From Microvelia longipes (lineage: Eukaryota > Arthropoda > Insecta > Hemiptera > Veliidae): a stretch of 64,000 nucleotides of DNA. The notes beneath the pieces were generated by a model. It did not search any database, was not told the origin of the DNA, and was given only the letters and a program-made list of their open reading frames with translations. The number at the start of each line of letters is the position of its first letter. Within the stretch, counting starts at the first letter, position 1. The stretch covers positions 55,552,155 to 55,616,154 of the forward strand of contig JACMZG010000008.1 of NCBI GenBank assembly GCA_018340805.1, written 5' to 3'. Of the stretch, positions 36,091 through 48,839 are shown piece after piece. A program made the translations under genes and the position numbers.

Positions 36091-37400
36091 CTATACTTGA
36101 GGCAAATACAAGTATGAATACTACAACACTGGTTATACTTGGCTCAAGTACAACTTGTTATTGTATGAACTCTATTACACCTGCCCCAAGAATAGATGTA
36201 CTCGACGTTAGTAAATTAAGGTTATTGGAGATAAAATTGTAACTTGAGATGAGCAAATTTATACTAGCGGCAGTTCTAATTTTGATTGTAAAAAACTAAA
36301 TTAAGGGCGGTGAGAAGGAGAAGCAAAATTTTTATTACTTCTCGCAAGTACAACTTGGCATTGTTTTGAACTCTATCATGACTGGCTTAAGCTTAGGGTT
36401 GTACTAGTGCCTACCAAATAGAGGTTCTAGGTAGTTATTCTAGCACTTGGGCTAAGCGTACATGTACTTGCAGCAACTTCACATACATTTGGTGTAAGGA
36501 TAATTTTATACTTGTCCTCAGTCCAACACCTGTCACAGGAGTTATGTCTAAGTTCATTTAAGCTCCTTGTTCTTGCAATAAGTAACAATACTTATTACAA
36601 TACAAGAAATAAGCACTTCAATACTTCACTGTAATCCAACCTTATTTGATATACTTCACCCAAGCCTATATAGATCCTGCCCCAAGCTAGTATTGCTGTT
36701 AAGCCTAGCCCTGTATCACTTGCTGTAATACTTATTGGCAGTAACAGTTGTACTCTTTAGGAGTATAATTTGAAGTCAGTGTAATCCTTTACTCCAATCC
36801 CAATCTTTACTTTGCTCTAACAGGAATCACAATAGAGTTCCACCTTACTTGCAGGTGTAGCTTCTAGCAACAGTACGCATACTTGGCATAAAAGATATCT
36901 GTAGCTTTATTACAGGTTCGTTTGTACTAGGTATTATGTACCTGCCAGAAATATACCTGTAACTAAAAGGTTTTATTGATGGACATTGAGGTATAAGATA
37001 CAGAATAACATTTATTTACAGAATAAAATAATAATCTTATTGTTATGCAAAAGCATAAGTACATAACAAAGTACATAGTACATTACATTCATAAATATCT
37101 ACTTATTTATAAACACAATATTTATAAAAACTTAAATAACTCATAAATGTGATAGCATTTTTTTTATACACATATACACTTTATACACTTATCAGTTTTT
37201 TAATATATATATTTAATAAATTTATAAAATTATTGAAACACTCTTAATAAAATTTAAAAAGAATAATAGCATGAATGCAATATCAAATTAAATAAAAAAA
37301 TATGCTCTCTATAAAGATTACTAAATTAAAAAATAATATAAATTATTGTATTGCCTTTCAATAATTATAAAAATTATTATAAGAAGAGTTCAAGTCACTT
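36091..37400. other. Non-coding stretch rich in CAAGTA/TACTTG words
   Basis: From about 36100 to 36990 the composition is less AT-biased, with many scattered ACTTG and CAAGTA words and no open frame. It may be an old LTR or leader region. The remainder to 37400 is plain AT-rich sequence. Confidence 0.3.
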
Positions 37401-37429
37401 ATGTTCACTTGCATTTTTATTTTAAATAA

Positions 37430-38030
37430 CTATGTCTTTGAAGGAGTAACAGATTTATTTTGTTCTTCTTCGTCAAGAGAACTTTTCTTGAGGTATGATA
37501 AGATAATGTTTGACGCTAGTGAAGTTGCTTTACGCTTTGATTTGCCTTTGTTGTTCTTATTTATTTTTGGTGGTGTGGTGTTTAGAGTGTTCGGAGACGT
37601 TGAGCCTTCCTCTTGTTGAGGCTCTAGTGAAATTAACTCATCTAGCTTATAATATTTGGCATGGATCACTGCTTTGTTTCCTCTTAAAAAAGCAGCTTGG
37701 ATATCTGGATTATTTTCATTTTTAGTTGTGTTGTCTGCGTTTGTATTGTTCACTGATTCAATTGCTTCAGATGTTTCTTCTGAAATTTTCACTGACATTT
37801 TTTCTCTGGGATTCCAAAGATAATGACGCTTTTACTTTTGCAACCATTTCCTATTTTACTTCGTAAAGCATTTGTTTCCGTTTTGAGTGAAGTAATAGCT
37901 ATTTTCACAGCCGAGTTATTAATAGCAAATTGATTTATCTCCTTCTTAATTTCATCGAACTTTTTATCTAAATCCGGGTTTACAGACTTCTTTTAAGGCT
38001 TTCTTCATGGCTTCGTGTTCGCCCATTTTG
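37430..38030 (-). pseudogene. Possible LINE ORF1-type fragment with coiled coil
   Basis: On the minus strand a segment starting MGEHEAMKKALKEV leads, after a one-base shift, into a heptad-like KKFDEIKKEINQFAINN and SLKTETNALRSKI stretch ending in SVIIFGIPE. A coiled coil followed by an I-I/V-F-G-x-P block is common in LINE ORF1 proteins. A second 122-residue frame (37430-37798) continues with acidic and Lys/Asn-rich sequence (KINKNNKGKSKRKATSLASN). No zinc knuckle is seen. The family assignment is tentative. Confidence 0.4.
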
Positions 38031-40439
38031 CCCTTGTTACGGAAATTCAACAAATTATTAATTATTTACAGACACTCGAGTAGATAAAAACTAAAATTTA
38101 AATTGAGGCATATTAAAAGAAAAGCCATAAATTAATCAAAACCTGTGATGTTTTTTTTGTCGGGTCAGGTTATGTTACGAATTCATATTCTTCTCCCGAT
38201 TTAAGCTATTTATGTTTGTGTTAAAACTTTTCGTATATCACTATATTTAGTAAACTTAATTTATTTAACAATTTCACAGATCAAAAAGTAGTTTAGCAAT
38301 TAAAAAAGCATAAAACACAATGATATTTTACTTTCCACCGTTGGTGAACCAATTAACACTAATAATGGAATAAGCGATTCTAATATGAGAGATATTTTAG
38401 AGAAATGGTCTAATCATAAAAAATCTCTTGTTCACTAAAACTGTTTTAAACCTCCGCCTTAGTTGCCCTAAGAAATTAAAACTTTTTTTCGGCAAATACA
38501 TTTTGTGGATTGACCAGGAAGAAAGGTGTCCTACGTGTCACAGCAATGAGGAAGTGAGTAATTTATACCGCACCATACTGCATGTATGTACCATACATGG
38601 AGATGTGTTGAAGTATTCCTGGAACAACATAAGTATAAGAAGTTAAATACATGTACATTCAATAAATACACACACACACAGTTTCAGAAGTGTCAGGTGT
38701 AAAAAGAGGATCAAGCTCTCTGTTTGTTCACAACTGAAATTTTAACCAACATTTAGAAATTAATACGAATACATAATCATTGAGCTTACATTATTTATCA
38801 TTATTATTAAATGTCATTTTTTAATAAGATGTACCATCCAAGCTCTCTTTAGATGGCACATTTTGCACATTTGCCAGGCACTGCTACCCACTTTTGACAA
38901 CATAAAGCAATAGCCAACAGTGGGCAGAATCATAAAAGTTGCCTGCTAGCCAGTGGAGGGGGTCTTAGGCTTGGATTAGCCACACTAATAAATCCACCAA
39001 AAAAGTAATTTCTAAGCCCTCTACAAATTATCAAGCTTGATGCTAAAAGGTAGGAAATAACAAGAAAAATCAAAGTTAATACATATATTTTCAAGAAAAT
39101 ATTTCATTGTAAAAAAAATAATTCCTAGTAAAAGATAGTCCAACTACCTTCTAAAAATCTCTAACTGCACTTGAAGAAAAAAATAATAATCAAAATTAAA
39201 ACTACAATCAATCCCTTCATTTAAGACTAAAATAAACTAATAATTATAAACTACCCCAGTAAATTTGAGATTGTTAAGAAAATAATTGTGAACTGAACCA
39301 ATAATAAACTTTTAATTAAAAATTCTCTAAAAATAATAATTTCTTAAAATAATAGTTCATTTACTTTTTGTTTGGCCAATATACTTAATTTATAAAAAAA
39401 GGTAAATATATTCCAATAATAGTGTAATCAAATTAACCATTCACTCTTCATCCATACTCAAATCAAAATCATATAAAAAATTAAATTAGTACAGAAAATT
39501 TCCCTTATAAAATAAGGAAGAAATATATATAAACAATAGAGAAACTCTCAGTTTTTAAAATTATAAAAGAATAACCCCAACCGCGGAAGAAAATGTTGCC
39601 CGAAACCGACAATCAAAGTGTTTGTAAAACTTAAAATACTTGAAAAGATCTAATTATAGATGGCACTTAAATATGATGGTTAGCTTCAAAATTTATAAGT
39701 CCAAACTTTAGAAAGAAGAGCTGCACAAATCAGTCAGAAGAACAAGAGATTACATTTAGAGAAAACATCTAAAAAAGGTGAGGCATCATAACCTCAAAAT
39801 CCCATTTGAAACACACCTTCAGCGTCAGCCTAAAACTAAGGAGAGGGGAAAGTAATATCTAAAATTATATCTAAAGTTATCACCCCAGGTAGATCCTAAT
39901 CTAGCAGTCTGTTTATTTTTACTTATCACTAAATCTGGTTATTATTACCAAGGCTAACTAATTATTAACACTAAAACTAAAATTAAAGGAAAAGCGCTTA
40001 GCTGTAGTAGAATTCCAAATTAGAGAGTTCTGCAAATCTTCAAAGAACACATTTCATATCATGAACATGATCTTAACATGAACATTAAACATGATCACTT
40101 GGGGTAATTAACATTAACTACTCAAGTTTCACCAACAAACAGTAACCAGCACGACGCATCCGTTTAAACCCGTAAAAATACGTACGACACAAATCGGCAG
40201 TCTGTTTTAAGTAAAACTTTACAAATCGGAATAAAACTCCCGAGCCAAGGACTGACCTACACTCGCAGCTAAAGCTTGACTGAGGGAAAAGAAATGTATA
40301 GTTAAAATTAAGGGAAACTCTAAACTGTAATCGAAACATGACCTCTAATCTTTAAGGTAAAGATTTAAACCATGAATTAATGAAGAAATAGTATAAATAT
40401 AACAATAAAGTTCAAATAATAAAATAAGGTTCAAAGAGT
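38031..40439. other. Intron filler, no recognised gene
   Basis: Small frames at 38428-38646 and 40118-40339 have no family signature. A patch around 38820-38990 is GC-richer with repeated GGCACATTTTGC and GCCAG words, similar in flavour to 40740-40800, and may be an old repeat. Confidence 0.4.
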
Positions 40440-40616
40440 GTGTGATGTTTGTAGATGTGTGGAAGTGTGAGTGAGTGTATAAATGTGTGTGAGAAGTTAG
40501 TAGATGTGTTGTAGTGTGTGAGAGTATAGGTGTGTGTGTGAGTAGCTTGTAGATGTGTCTTAGTGGGTGAGTATGAGAGGGAGGGTATGTGTAAGTGTGT
40601 GATAGTGTGAGTGTAA
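40440..40616. repeat. GT/GA-rich low-complexity tract
   Basis: The strand is made almost only of G, T and A, with recurring GTAGATGTGT and GTGTGTGAG words. Confidence 0.85.
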
Positions 40617-40729
40617 AGGGTTATCTAAGATAAGGAAGGAAAGACTAGGAGACCATCATACTAATACAAATCAACAATTTCACTTCTTAAAAGCTAATAA
40701 ATAAAAATTCACACTTTAATATAAAACCA

Positions 40730-41200
40730 AAAAATGCGCTGTAACAGCACATTTTGCCAGGGTCGGTCTGTGTATTGAGAGTGAGGGCGGTAGCCCTCTT
40801 TAGGCCCCTGAGCCAAAAATAAACTTAAAAAATATCAACATATTAAATATTTTTGAAGTTATAGTATATACATTTAAGAACTCATTACAATTATTTAATA
40901 TATTCATAAGACCATAGTTAAAAGAGCCCTATACTCTAAGGTAGGGCCTAAAGAGCTCCTAGAGACAAATATTTTTAAATATAGGGTCTTTAAGGTCCTA
41001 TTTATTTTACCTGGGCTTTTAAGGGCCCTATACTGCAGGCTAGGGCCATAGCATTCTTCAACAGGGCCCATTGATAATATAATTAAAAAGATATTTTAAT
41101 TCTATATGACCTTTAAGCAAAATACCTAGACGTTTAAGGGCCCTATAAGAAGATTAGACTCCTATATCTGGGCCCTACATTATTACAAAAGAGCCCTAGA
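40730..41200. repeat. GGGCCC-rich segment
   Basis: Four GGGCCC palindromes (about 41028, 41066, 41128 and 41176), plus several AGGGCCT/AGAGCCC variants, occur in an otherwise AT-rich stretch, typically as AAGGGCCCTATA. They look like degenerate tandem or dispersed units of a repeat rather than a gene. Confidence 0.6.
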
Positions 41201-41849
41201 AATTAAACACAAAATAGTTTGATTAAATATTACATTTAAATGAATAGACTTGAGTTATATTTCAGTTAACTGTAATTTTACTTAAGTTAATTTTTATACT
41301 TAATTTTGTCAAGTTAATTTTAATTTATTTAAATTTTCATTTCACATTGTAGGCAGCATTTAAGATACTACGGTACAATTTCGTATTGGTAATGACCCAG
41401 CTCAGGTGGCTGCATTCTGGGAGCAGGTTTTTTATAGCTTATATCTGAGTTCTCTTAAAAATTTAGCGCCACCCCATTTATATGGTGGAGGCCACAAAAG
41501 CATATACTTGTGGCACATTGTATGTTAAAAATAACGGTACTGACAGAGATTAATCTGGCCAGGAAAAGGAACGGAACTGGTAAATGGGGAAACCAGAGGG
41601 TGGGTGTAAGATAGACACCATAAACAAATAATTATGGATGATAAAAAGTATATATTGGTCAAAACATTCTCCTGTTTTGGCCCAGAAAAATAAAATAAAA
41701 ACAAGACTGATTAATGGCTAAGCACCAGTCCGACTCTTACTAAGCTGAGACGATATTTCATGTAAGCACTGATCTTAAACAGATCAGTAATGAGCTTTGA
41801 TAGATCAGACTGATTCCAAGAACCACTGAGTTTATATAAACTATAATAT

Positions 41850-42380
41850 TTAATATTGAGCAAATGGTACCATTATATTAGGTTTAAGCAAAAACGGCCC
41901 TACACCGCAACTATAAAAAGGTTTAGGAGGTTTTTGAACTCTAAACCTGGGTAATTGACCCATGAGTGGATTGTAAGAGCTGGGCTTGACCTTGAAACAC
42001 TCAACACAATTTTTGACAATCTTTTTTACTAAATTTTTACCATGGATAGGCCAATAAACACGCCTAACCGCTGCGAGTAAATTCTGAGACCCAGTATGAT
42101 AATATTTCAAATGAAAATGTCTCACAATCAAATAAGTTAATGATGCTTAGCAGGCAATAAAATTTTGACTAGTCGTCAGGTCAATCAGTTTTCTTCTGAA
42201 CAGAAGCCTCTCTCTTTGATGTCGGATCGAGTTTTTTAACTCCTCGTCATTCGTAAGAAGGTCCGGACCAAAATCTAACGTCAGACCCCTTTCTGTAAGA
42301 AAGCAAAGCCATGTGATCACGGAATTCTGTGTACTTACTGCCTGAGGCGTATTTACTGCCTGCTAACTGAGTCTCAGTAC
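41850..42380 (-). pseudogene. BEL/Pao integrase fragment
   Basis: The minus-strand frame 41850-42131 reads VRHFHLKYYHTGSQNLLAAV, then YWPIHGKN, NCVECFKVKP, PLMGQLPRFRV and PKPFYSCGVGPF. This is the H-H-C-C zinc-binding domain and the start of the integrase core of BEL/Pao elements. The first core aspartate expected in the V-D-x-GPF position is missing. Upstream frames (to about 42380) hold a WFGPD/DDEELKNSI-like piece. It joins the Gypsy remnant upstream with no clean border, so two element types are fused here. Confidence 0.65.
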
Positions 42381-42589
42381 TGGAAGGTTGGAGTTGAGCC
42401 GGAGTACCGCTCAGAATTTGATCCTTTTCAACATGGTATTATTCAGTTGCTAATGGTTCAACACTACCAGATCTCCCAATAGGAGAAATGCTCCCCTCAA
42501 CTGGATTATCCTCATCCTTACTATAATGACTGCAATATTTACTACTGCTTGGCTGGATTTGGGGAATGGAGTTAGGATAATTTTCTTAA

Positions 42590-44095
42590 CTCCGATCCAA
42601 TTGTATCTGATCTTCATAGTACAACCCTACTCTTCCTCCATTACCAACTAAATAAGTAAGAAGGGTGACTTCCTTTAAAATGCGTGCCGGCGTCCTCTTA
42701 CTGGAATTATGCTCATTGTATGATTTGACAAGACCCTTGTCATTTTCCTATAAATTTACATATGATGGGCATTTCCAAATTATCCATACGTTTGGTTTTT
42801 AGTGACAGGTTTTAATAAAGACAACTTACCCCTGGGTCTATACTTAAAAACTCTCTCAGCAGGAGTAACTCCAGTTGCTGTTGAAGGCATATTCCTGTAT
42901 GAAACTAGAATACCATCTAAAGTGTTTTGTAAATCACAATTAGTGAGTTCAAGGTGTTTACTAAGCATTTGCTTGATAGACCCCAATCCTCTCTTAGCAA
43001 GTCCATTAGACTTCGGATGATAAGGAGTACTAAACTGCCTCAGCATTAGTGCTACGCATAATCCATTCCTCAATCCATTGAGAGATGTCATCTACTAATA
43101 TTAGGAATTTATTTTGATTCTTCTCTAATAATCGACATGCACTCTTTGAAACACATGATTGGTAGTAAGCCAGTGTACTTTATTGACTTGACTACCACTA
43201 GGATTGTGCAAAGCACATGGCTCGCATGACAACACCTTTTCTTTGATTGCAAGGTCAATTGATGGCCACCAGCATAGCTTTTGGCTAACATAGTCATACG
43301 AACAATATCTAGGTAATTTCCATGTAAAATATCCAAAAGTCCTCAGGAATCACTACTTTATGTCCTACGAGGAGACACCCAGACTCAAATTATTTCTTTT
43401 TAAAAAGAATGGGTTTAAACTTTGATCGGAACACTGAGCAGGCCACCCATCCTGCACATACTCTATAACCTTACACAATGCTTTATTATTTTTTGTTGCT
43501 TTAGCTATGTCTTCATAGGACAACGGCCAAGACGAAATCAGTTTAAAAGCTTTAACTGCTTCTATTTTAGTTTGATCTTCTACTGGCAAACGTTTAAGCG
43601 CATCGACATTTTGATTATTCTTACCTATACGATAACTAATTTTGTAACTATAGGATGATAAAATCCACGCCCATCTTTGTATTCTGGCTGCTGCTACAGC
43701 TGCTACCTGCTTAGATTCATCAAATATAAACTTAATAGGTTGATTGTCAGTAACAATTTCAAATTGATTCCCGTATAAATAACGGTGAAACTTGCGTACC
43801 GCGAATATCACCGCTAAAGCTTTCCTCTCTAACTGACTATAATTTCTCTCCGACTGAGAGAGCACATAAGAAGCAAATTGTAATGGATGCTCCTCGCCAT
43901 TTATGATATGACTTAATATCGCTCCTACACCAACAGGACTTGCATCAGTATGCACTATAATAGGTTTACTGGGATCATAGAAAGTAAGAACATCTCCTTC
44001 CGAAATCAACTTCTAAAACTTTTAAAAAGCACTTTCATGTTTATCTTCCCACTTAAATTATTTCCCTTTTTGAGTAAGTTCATTAATTAATGTAT
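42590..44095 (-). pseudogene. Ty3/Gypsy pol fragment: RNase H and integrase
   Basis: The 214-residue frame (43365-44009) is a Gypsy RNase H. It has IIVHTDASPVGVGAILS, SQLERKALAVIFAVRKFHRY, EIVTDNQPIKFIF and NVDALKRLP, with all four acidic residues in place. Short frames upstream to 44095 hold the end of the RT connection (DKHESAF). Downstream, frameshifted pieces at 43109-43336 contain the integrase zinc-binding area. 42780-43091 contains FSTPYHPKSNGLAKRG, where the catalytic glutamate of the usual GLAER motif is Lys. Weak C-terminal integrase traces reach about 42590. RT proper and gag are missing, so it is a dead, truncated copy. Confidence 0.8.
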
Positions 44096-46954
44096 TATAA
44101 TTACTAAAACTTTATTTTTTAATTCGACAGACGCCATGACAGTTTTGAGTAAAATAACTCTAGTATACTAGAGGGGGCATAGCCTATCTCAATACATTGA
44201 GAGGCCTGAAACATCATCTTGGGGCTCTCAGAGGCTCTGTGTAACCTCATTGAAACCTCCTTCAAGAGTCAATTAAGGTCATAATAAATCAATTGATTCT
44301 GGCTACCCCCACATTGTTTGTGTTTTGATTGGTATTTTTAACATTGTCCCATATAAGATATTGTAATTTTGTACTGATTATTTTATTGTATTTATAAGCA
44401 AGGGTGGTCAGGTTACTTTTTCGATGTTTCACAATTTAACCTATAGGGCCTCTCTAGTAATAATATCTCTATGGATAATAATCATATTCTCAGGGAATGA
44501 AGACACATATACCTGCACCAAGTTTAGTTACATTTAACTCTCAATAAATTTAAATAAGAAATTTAAAAAAAGCATTATAAAAATATAACGCATATAAAAA
44601 TAAAATATAAACATATAAAATATAAATAATGTAATAATAATAAAAATATAAATATTATATAAATAGTAATAAAAAAATAATAATATAATAAATAAAGTAA
44701 TATAACAAAATGTGACGCTAATATGGACGCTTAATGATAAGCATCCGCATTGGCGTCTTTGAGCTCTTGCCTAGAGTGTGTTTCTTATCAACTTCCAGCC
44801 TTTAAAATTACTTTAATCAGTACAATTCACAATGCTTAATTAAATAAATATGAAATTAATTATAAATTTAATCATATTTTGTTTACATTAGTAGTTTTAT
44901 GTAAAATAACATTTGTTAAAATTCAATATTACCTAAACATTCTGAGATGAAATGTCCCAGATTAATTTGTGTTAACACTTCGTCGAAAGACTCCTTCATA
45001 ATAACTAAGTATAAGTACGAAACACACAAACTATAATGTGTAAAAAATTTGTAAAACTAAATACTAACTATACTAAATATATTTTAACTATTCCTTATAA
45101 AAAATATACCAAAGTAGCAGTAGAATTGAGATTAAAAACGATTGAAAACGCACTAACCGAATACGATGTAACTAGTACGAAGGCTCGAAGGCAAATGAGA
45201 GGGTGGGGAGCCTGACTTGCTTATATAGGGTACGCTCGTTGTCGTCTCTTAACCCCTTATTCTTGACACCAGTGTAGTTAATCCTTCTTCTAAGTACGTT
45301 TTTCTTACGCCTAGCCTTAACTCTGTACTTGGTACAATTATAATATTATTACTTATCACTAGAACATTTTACACTTAAACTTAAGCAATAATAAGACTTA
45401 AGCGTAGTTTAAAGCCAAAAAACAGAAAACACGTGTATTGAGCGTTATGACACATAAGTGCACTATTCCACGTTATTAAGGTTATTAAGCGCACTATATA
45501 AAAATCGTTCATAAAAATCGTTCCAAACGATTTTTCGGATATAAATGAAACTTAGTGCAAAAATTGACCTTCTTAATGTCCCGAAACCTATTGTTTATGC
45601 ATTTGACGTAGTTAACCTACAATAATGACTCTGAATAAATTGCCTCATGTTTTAAACAGAACAGTTTTCAACATAAAACAGTGTCCCCTAAGCTCGCTTT
45701 AAATGTTAATTAATGTTAATAATTAATTATATCATTTATGTCGAGCACAAGAAAATAATATATAATTTATTACTTTCTGTTAGTAATTTATTAAAAGTAT
45801 ATAAGCTAAACTACTATATGTACTTAGAAAAAGACTATATAAAAAGACTTACCTATACTAAAAGGATATCTGTGTCGAATACACAGATTTTTTTACACAT
45901 TATTGCACATTTTTACTTCTATTGAGTGTTAATGTAATGGGTATCCTTGTAGCAAGTTTAGTGTTACACCAGATGTTATACTAATATTTATACTAGACGT
46001 AAGTGTAAAAAAGTCTCCCATCTAGCGCAATTATACTTGTGTCGAGTAAAAAAATTTAAATAAAACTATATGTTTTATTTAAGTTTTATACTTGTATACA
46101 TCTGCTAGCTTCATATTTAACAGACATGACAATGAATTACGTCCCAACAATGAAAATTAATTTTTGAATCCTTTTAGAGAACCCTTCCTATTTAGAGAAC
46201 TAAATGTGGAAACCTGAAACATTTAAGATGATATATATTTATTAGTCACATAAGCAGTTGAAAATGTAATTCTTTCGTAAAAACACAAAACTGAAAATCT
46301 ACATCTGTACATAGGTTGATACATTTTTAATCAAAAATGTATATTAGTATTTTCTCTTTGAAAAAATTAAACAACAAGTTGTGACGCTACTGTTCAGGTT
46401 TTGAAATGTTTACTGAAAGTTAATGCAAAAATTGGATTGAATAAGCAAGAAAGCGGGAATTTCAAAGGTAATTCGCCTGGCTTGCGGACCACCGTGTGAC
46501 CAAAATAATGAATAAAACCTACCAAATTTATTTGTAGTGTTACAGAATATCATTGCCCTTCTGGATGAAACACCATTGTCTATTTCGTTTTAAGATTTAT
46601 CGCTCATTTCATCTTCTTAAATAAAATTTTCATACTCTCTGTTTTGGAAAAATGGTTTCTCTGTTTTACATCATTGGGAACATGCACTCATTTTTATCAT
46701 CGTTACACTCTTCTTGTCGCTTCGTCCCATTATTTGGCTCATCATTTTGTTATTCTAGTACCATATCTATTTGGCTATTAGAGGAAGGAGATTCCATTAA
46801 GCCTTGTGTTTAACAGATTCTAATTGTTCTTAAAACTCTGAAAGTCAAGTTTATGTCATGTTTAGAGTTCCATTTCTGTATAATAATTGCAAAATAATTA
46901 ATGGTTTTTTGTCTACTCTCGATGTTAATACATTATTAATAAATATATATAATT
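44096..46954. other. Intron filler, no recognised gene
   Basis: 44560-44720 is an A/T-only-like run. A TTATATAGGG TATA-like word at about 45219-45230 lies in a GC-richer patch (45160-45330) that could be an LTR promoter, but no paired LTR was found. No conserved frame was recognised. Confidence 0.35.
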
Positions 46955-47173
46955 TTAAAATTGCGGTTGCAGTCCATACAAAGTCTTGAAAGCTAGACAG
47001 AGCAGCTTGGCATTTGCGAGAAAACTTTTTCTAAGCTGGAAAATAACATTTGCTTGCTCAAGTATCTTAATTATACAGGGACTATTAATAGAAACATTGT
47101 GGCGTTTATATCTCTTGCTGTTAAGAGCATTAAACGAATCATTCACAAATTGAATAACATCTGCTGTTTCCAA
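46955..47173 (-). pseudogene. P-element/THAP9-like transposase C-terminal fragment
   Basis: The 72-residue frame starts METADVIQFVNDSFNALNSK. The pattern TA-D/E-F-I/V-x-FVND-x-FD/N-x-LNS is characteristic of P-element-type and THAP9 transposases, just before the C-terminal helical domain. The rest (LEQANVIFQLRKSFLANAKL) is unassigned. A second piece of the same protein type lies upstream at 48385-48545, separated by duplicated non-coding blocks. The rest of the transposase is missing or unrecognisable. Confidence 0.5.
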
Positions 47174-47219
47174 AGTTTCTTCTTTTAATAATTATCCTGT
47201 GTTCTACTGAAACACTAAA

Positions 47220-47437
47220 AACTTGGATAGCTTATTTGACATTCATTTTTTAGTATGGTGACCAAATTTAGGGTTTGTTTATTTTAGTCAAGGCTCTTGC
47301 TGTATTACATTCTGAATCAAGTTAAATGTAATGCCTCGAGGTAATATAAATCTGCTGTGAACATTTGGTTGTCATTTCCTACTCCTTTTAAGTTTTCGTG
47401 TAAAAAAATATTTCTTTAATTTTTAATTAAATTAAGC
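47220..47437. repeat. Duplicated block R, copy 1
   Basis: It shares with 48169-48380 a long near-identical run including TTTAGTATGGTGACCAAATT, TTAGTCAAGGCTCTTGCTGT and ending TTTTTAATTAAATTAAGC. Small substitutions show the copies are not recent. Confidence 0.9.
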
Positions 47438-47439
47438 AA

Positions 47440-48168
47440 TGTTGATACACCCTAATAATAATAATCAATTTTTTTTCTGGTGCTCACGAAAAGGGTCCTC
47501 TGGTAAATATTAAATCATCGCTTACCACCTAAAGTAATTTGAATTCTAAAAACTTCCTTGCAGGAAAACTTGTTCTGTCAAATTATATTTATAGTTAAAA
47601 AAAATCTGAGGGTGCCTGTCAACTCTCATTGTCCGCTTGGTCAGTCCACTTGTAAAATTACTTCCTCCTCGCTATTGCGCTATTAGACGCTACATACCTA
47701 CCATCTACAAATTCTGTGAATTTAGTTATTAGAGTTTTTAAATACTATACTCTAAAACAAACAATAAAAACTCAATTTGTAATTATTACGTGCTTTTAAG
47801 CAAATAGTTTTGTTTTAGAGATTTGGTCTCTTGGTTAATATTTTAATTCCATTTGACATCAAGCTATTTTCGGGTTGCTTAAATTTTCTTTTAAAAGTTA
47901 TATTAGAACATGAACTTATATTATGATTAAACATAAATGCTATAATAAATACATATAAACCACTAGATATTTTATGCCATTTGAAAAGCATGTCAGATCG
48001 ACATTAAATTCTTTACTGTCTGAATAATGAAAACTTGTATTCAAGTATATTTGATATGTTTCTACTGAATTAGATAGCACAAGCGGGAGAGTTACTTGTG
48101 ATGAGGCAATTTACTTGATGAAATATTTAATAAGAACATAATAAAGACAAGTAAAGTAATGTAAAAGC
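47440..48168. repeat. Duplicated block X, copy 1
   Basis: It is collinear with 50968-51905. Shared words include CCTAATAATAATAATCAA near the start, GTCCTCTGGTAAATATT, ACTCTAAAACAAACAATAAA, TTTTGCCATTTGAAAAGCAT-like and AATAAAGACAAGTAAAGTAA at the end. This copy lacks two insertions present in copy 2. No coding capacity. Confidence 0.9.
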
Positions 48169-48380
48169 TTGGGTAGCTAATTCACATTCATTTTTTAGTA
48201 TGGTGACCAAATTTAGGGTTTGTTTATTTTAGTCAAGGCTCTTGCTGTATTACATTCTGAATCAAGTTAAATGTAATATCTCGAGGTGATATAAAGCTGC
48301 GGTGAACAATTGGTTCACATTTCCAACTCCTTTGAGTTTACGTGTGAAAAATTATTTCTTTAATTTTTAATTAAATTAAG
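48169..48380. repeat. Duplicated block R, copy 2
   Basis: Second copy of the block at 47220-47437. Together with X copy 1 between them, the arrangement is R-X-R, as expected if X was inserted into or duplicated with R. Confidence 0.9.
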
Positions 48381-48384
48381 CGCA

Positions 48385-48545
48385 TCATAAAGGTCGTGGA
48401 GTTTAAAAGTACTGCTCTTAGAGATATTATAACCTTTTGGTTTACAGGTCCCTGGTCACCAGTAACTGCCATGGAAGTAAATCCACAGTCTCTTAGGACA
48501 GATATTATTTCCTCCCAAGCTTTCTTCGTAGCCTCAGCCTTCATT
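48385..48545 (-). pseudogene. P-element/THAP9-like transposase internal fragment
   Basis: The minus-strand translation KAEATKKAWEEIISVLRDCG followed by TSMAVTGDQGPVNQKVI has the D-Q-G-x2-N block found in the RNase H-like core of P-element/THAP9 transposases (usually V-x-DQG-x2-N). It ends in block R. The core acidic residues beyond this piece are not visible. Confidence 0.45.
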
Positions 48546-48839
48546 CCTTCTTTTCTTAACTAATAACACGACGGGATTTCCCAAGACGACTAAGCCCTCC
48601 AATCATAAAAACATTAACACTTTTGGTACTTTATTCTCTCGACACTACCTATAGTCAAGAGAAATGTTATATTCCAAAATTGATTTATAAATAAAAACGT
48701 TTTCATAATTTTTAAACTTAAACTTTAAGGGCGTGTCTTTAAACAAGCGCATTATGAAAATTATTTGATCCACTAACGCCTAAACATTCTCAAAGCTTTT
48801 TCGTTTGAAAAAAGTTACCCTGGGTATCTTTAATTGTAG

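Noticed and set aside
40118..40339. 73-residue Phe/Cys-rich ORF
   Set aside because: No family signature; hydrophobic composition is expected from chance frames.
43422..43658. 78-residue plus-strand frame
   Set aside because: It is antisense to the Gypsy RNase H.
45181..45260. TATA promoter of a host gene
   Set aside because: There is a TATATAG word but no downstream coding frame; at best an LTR remnant.
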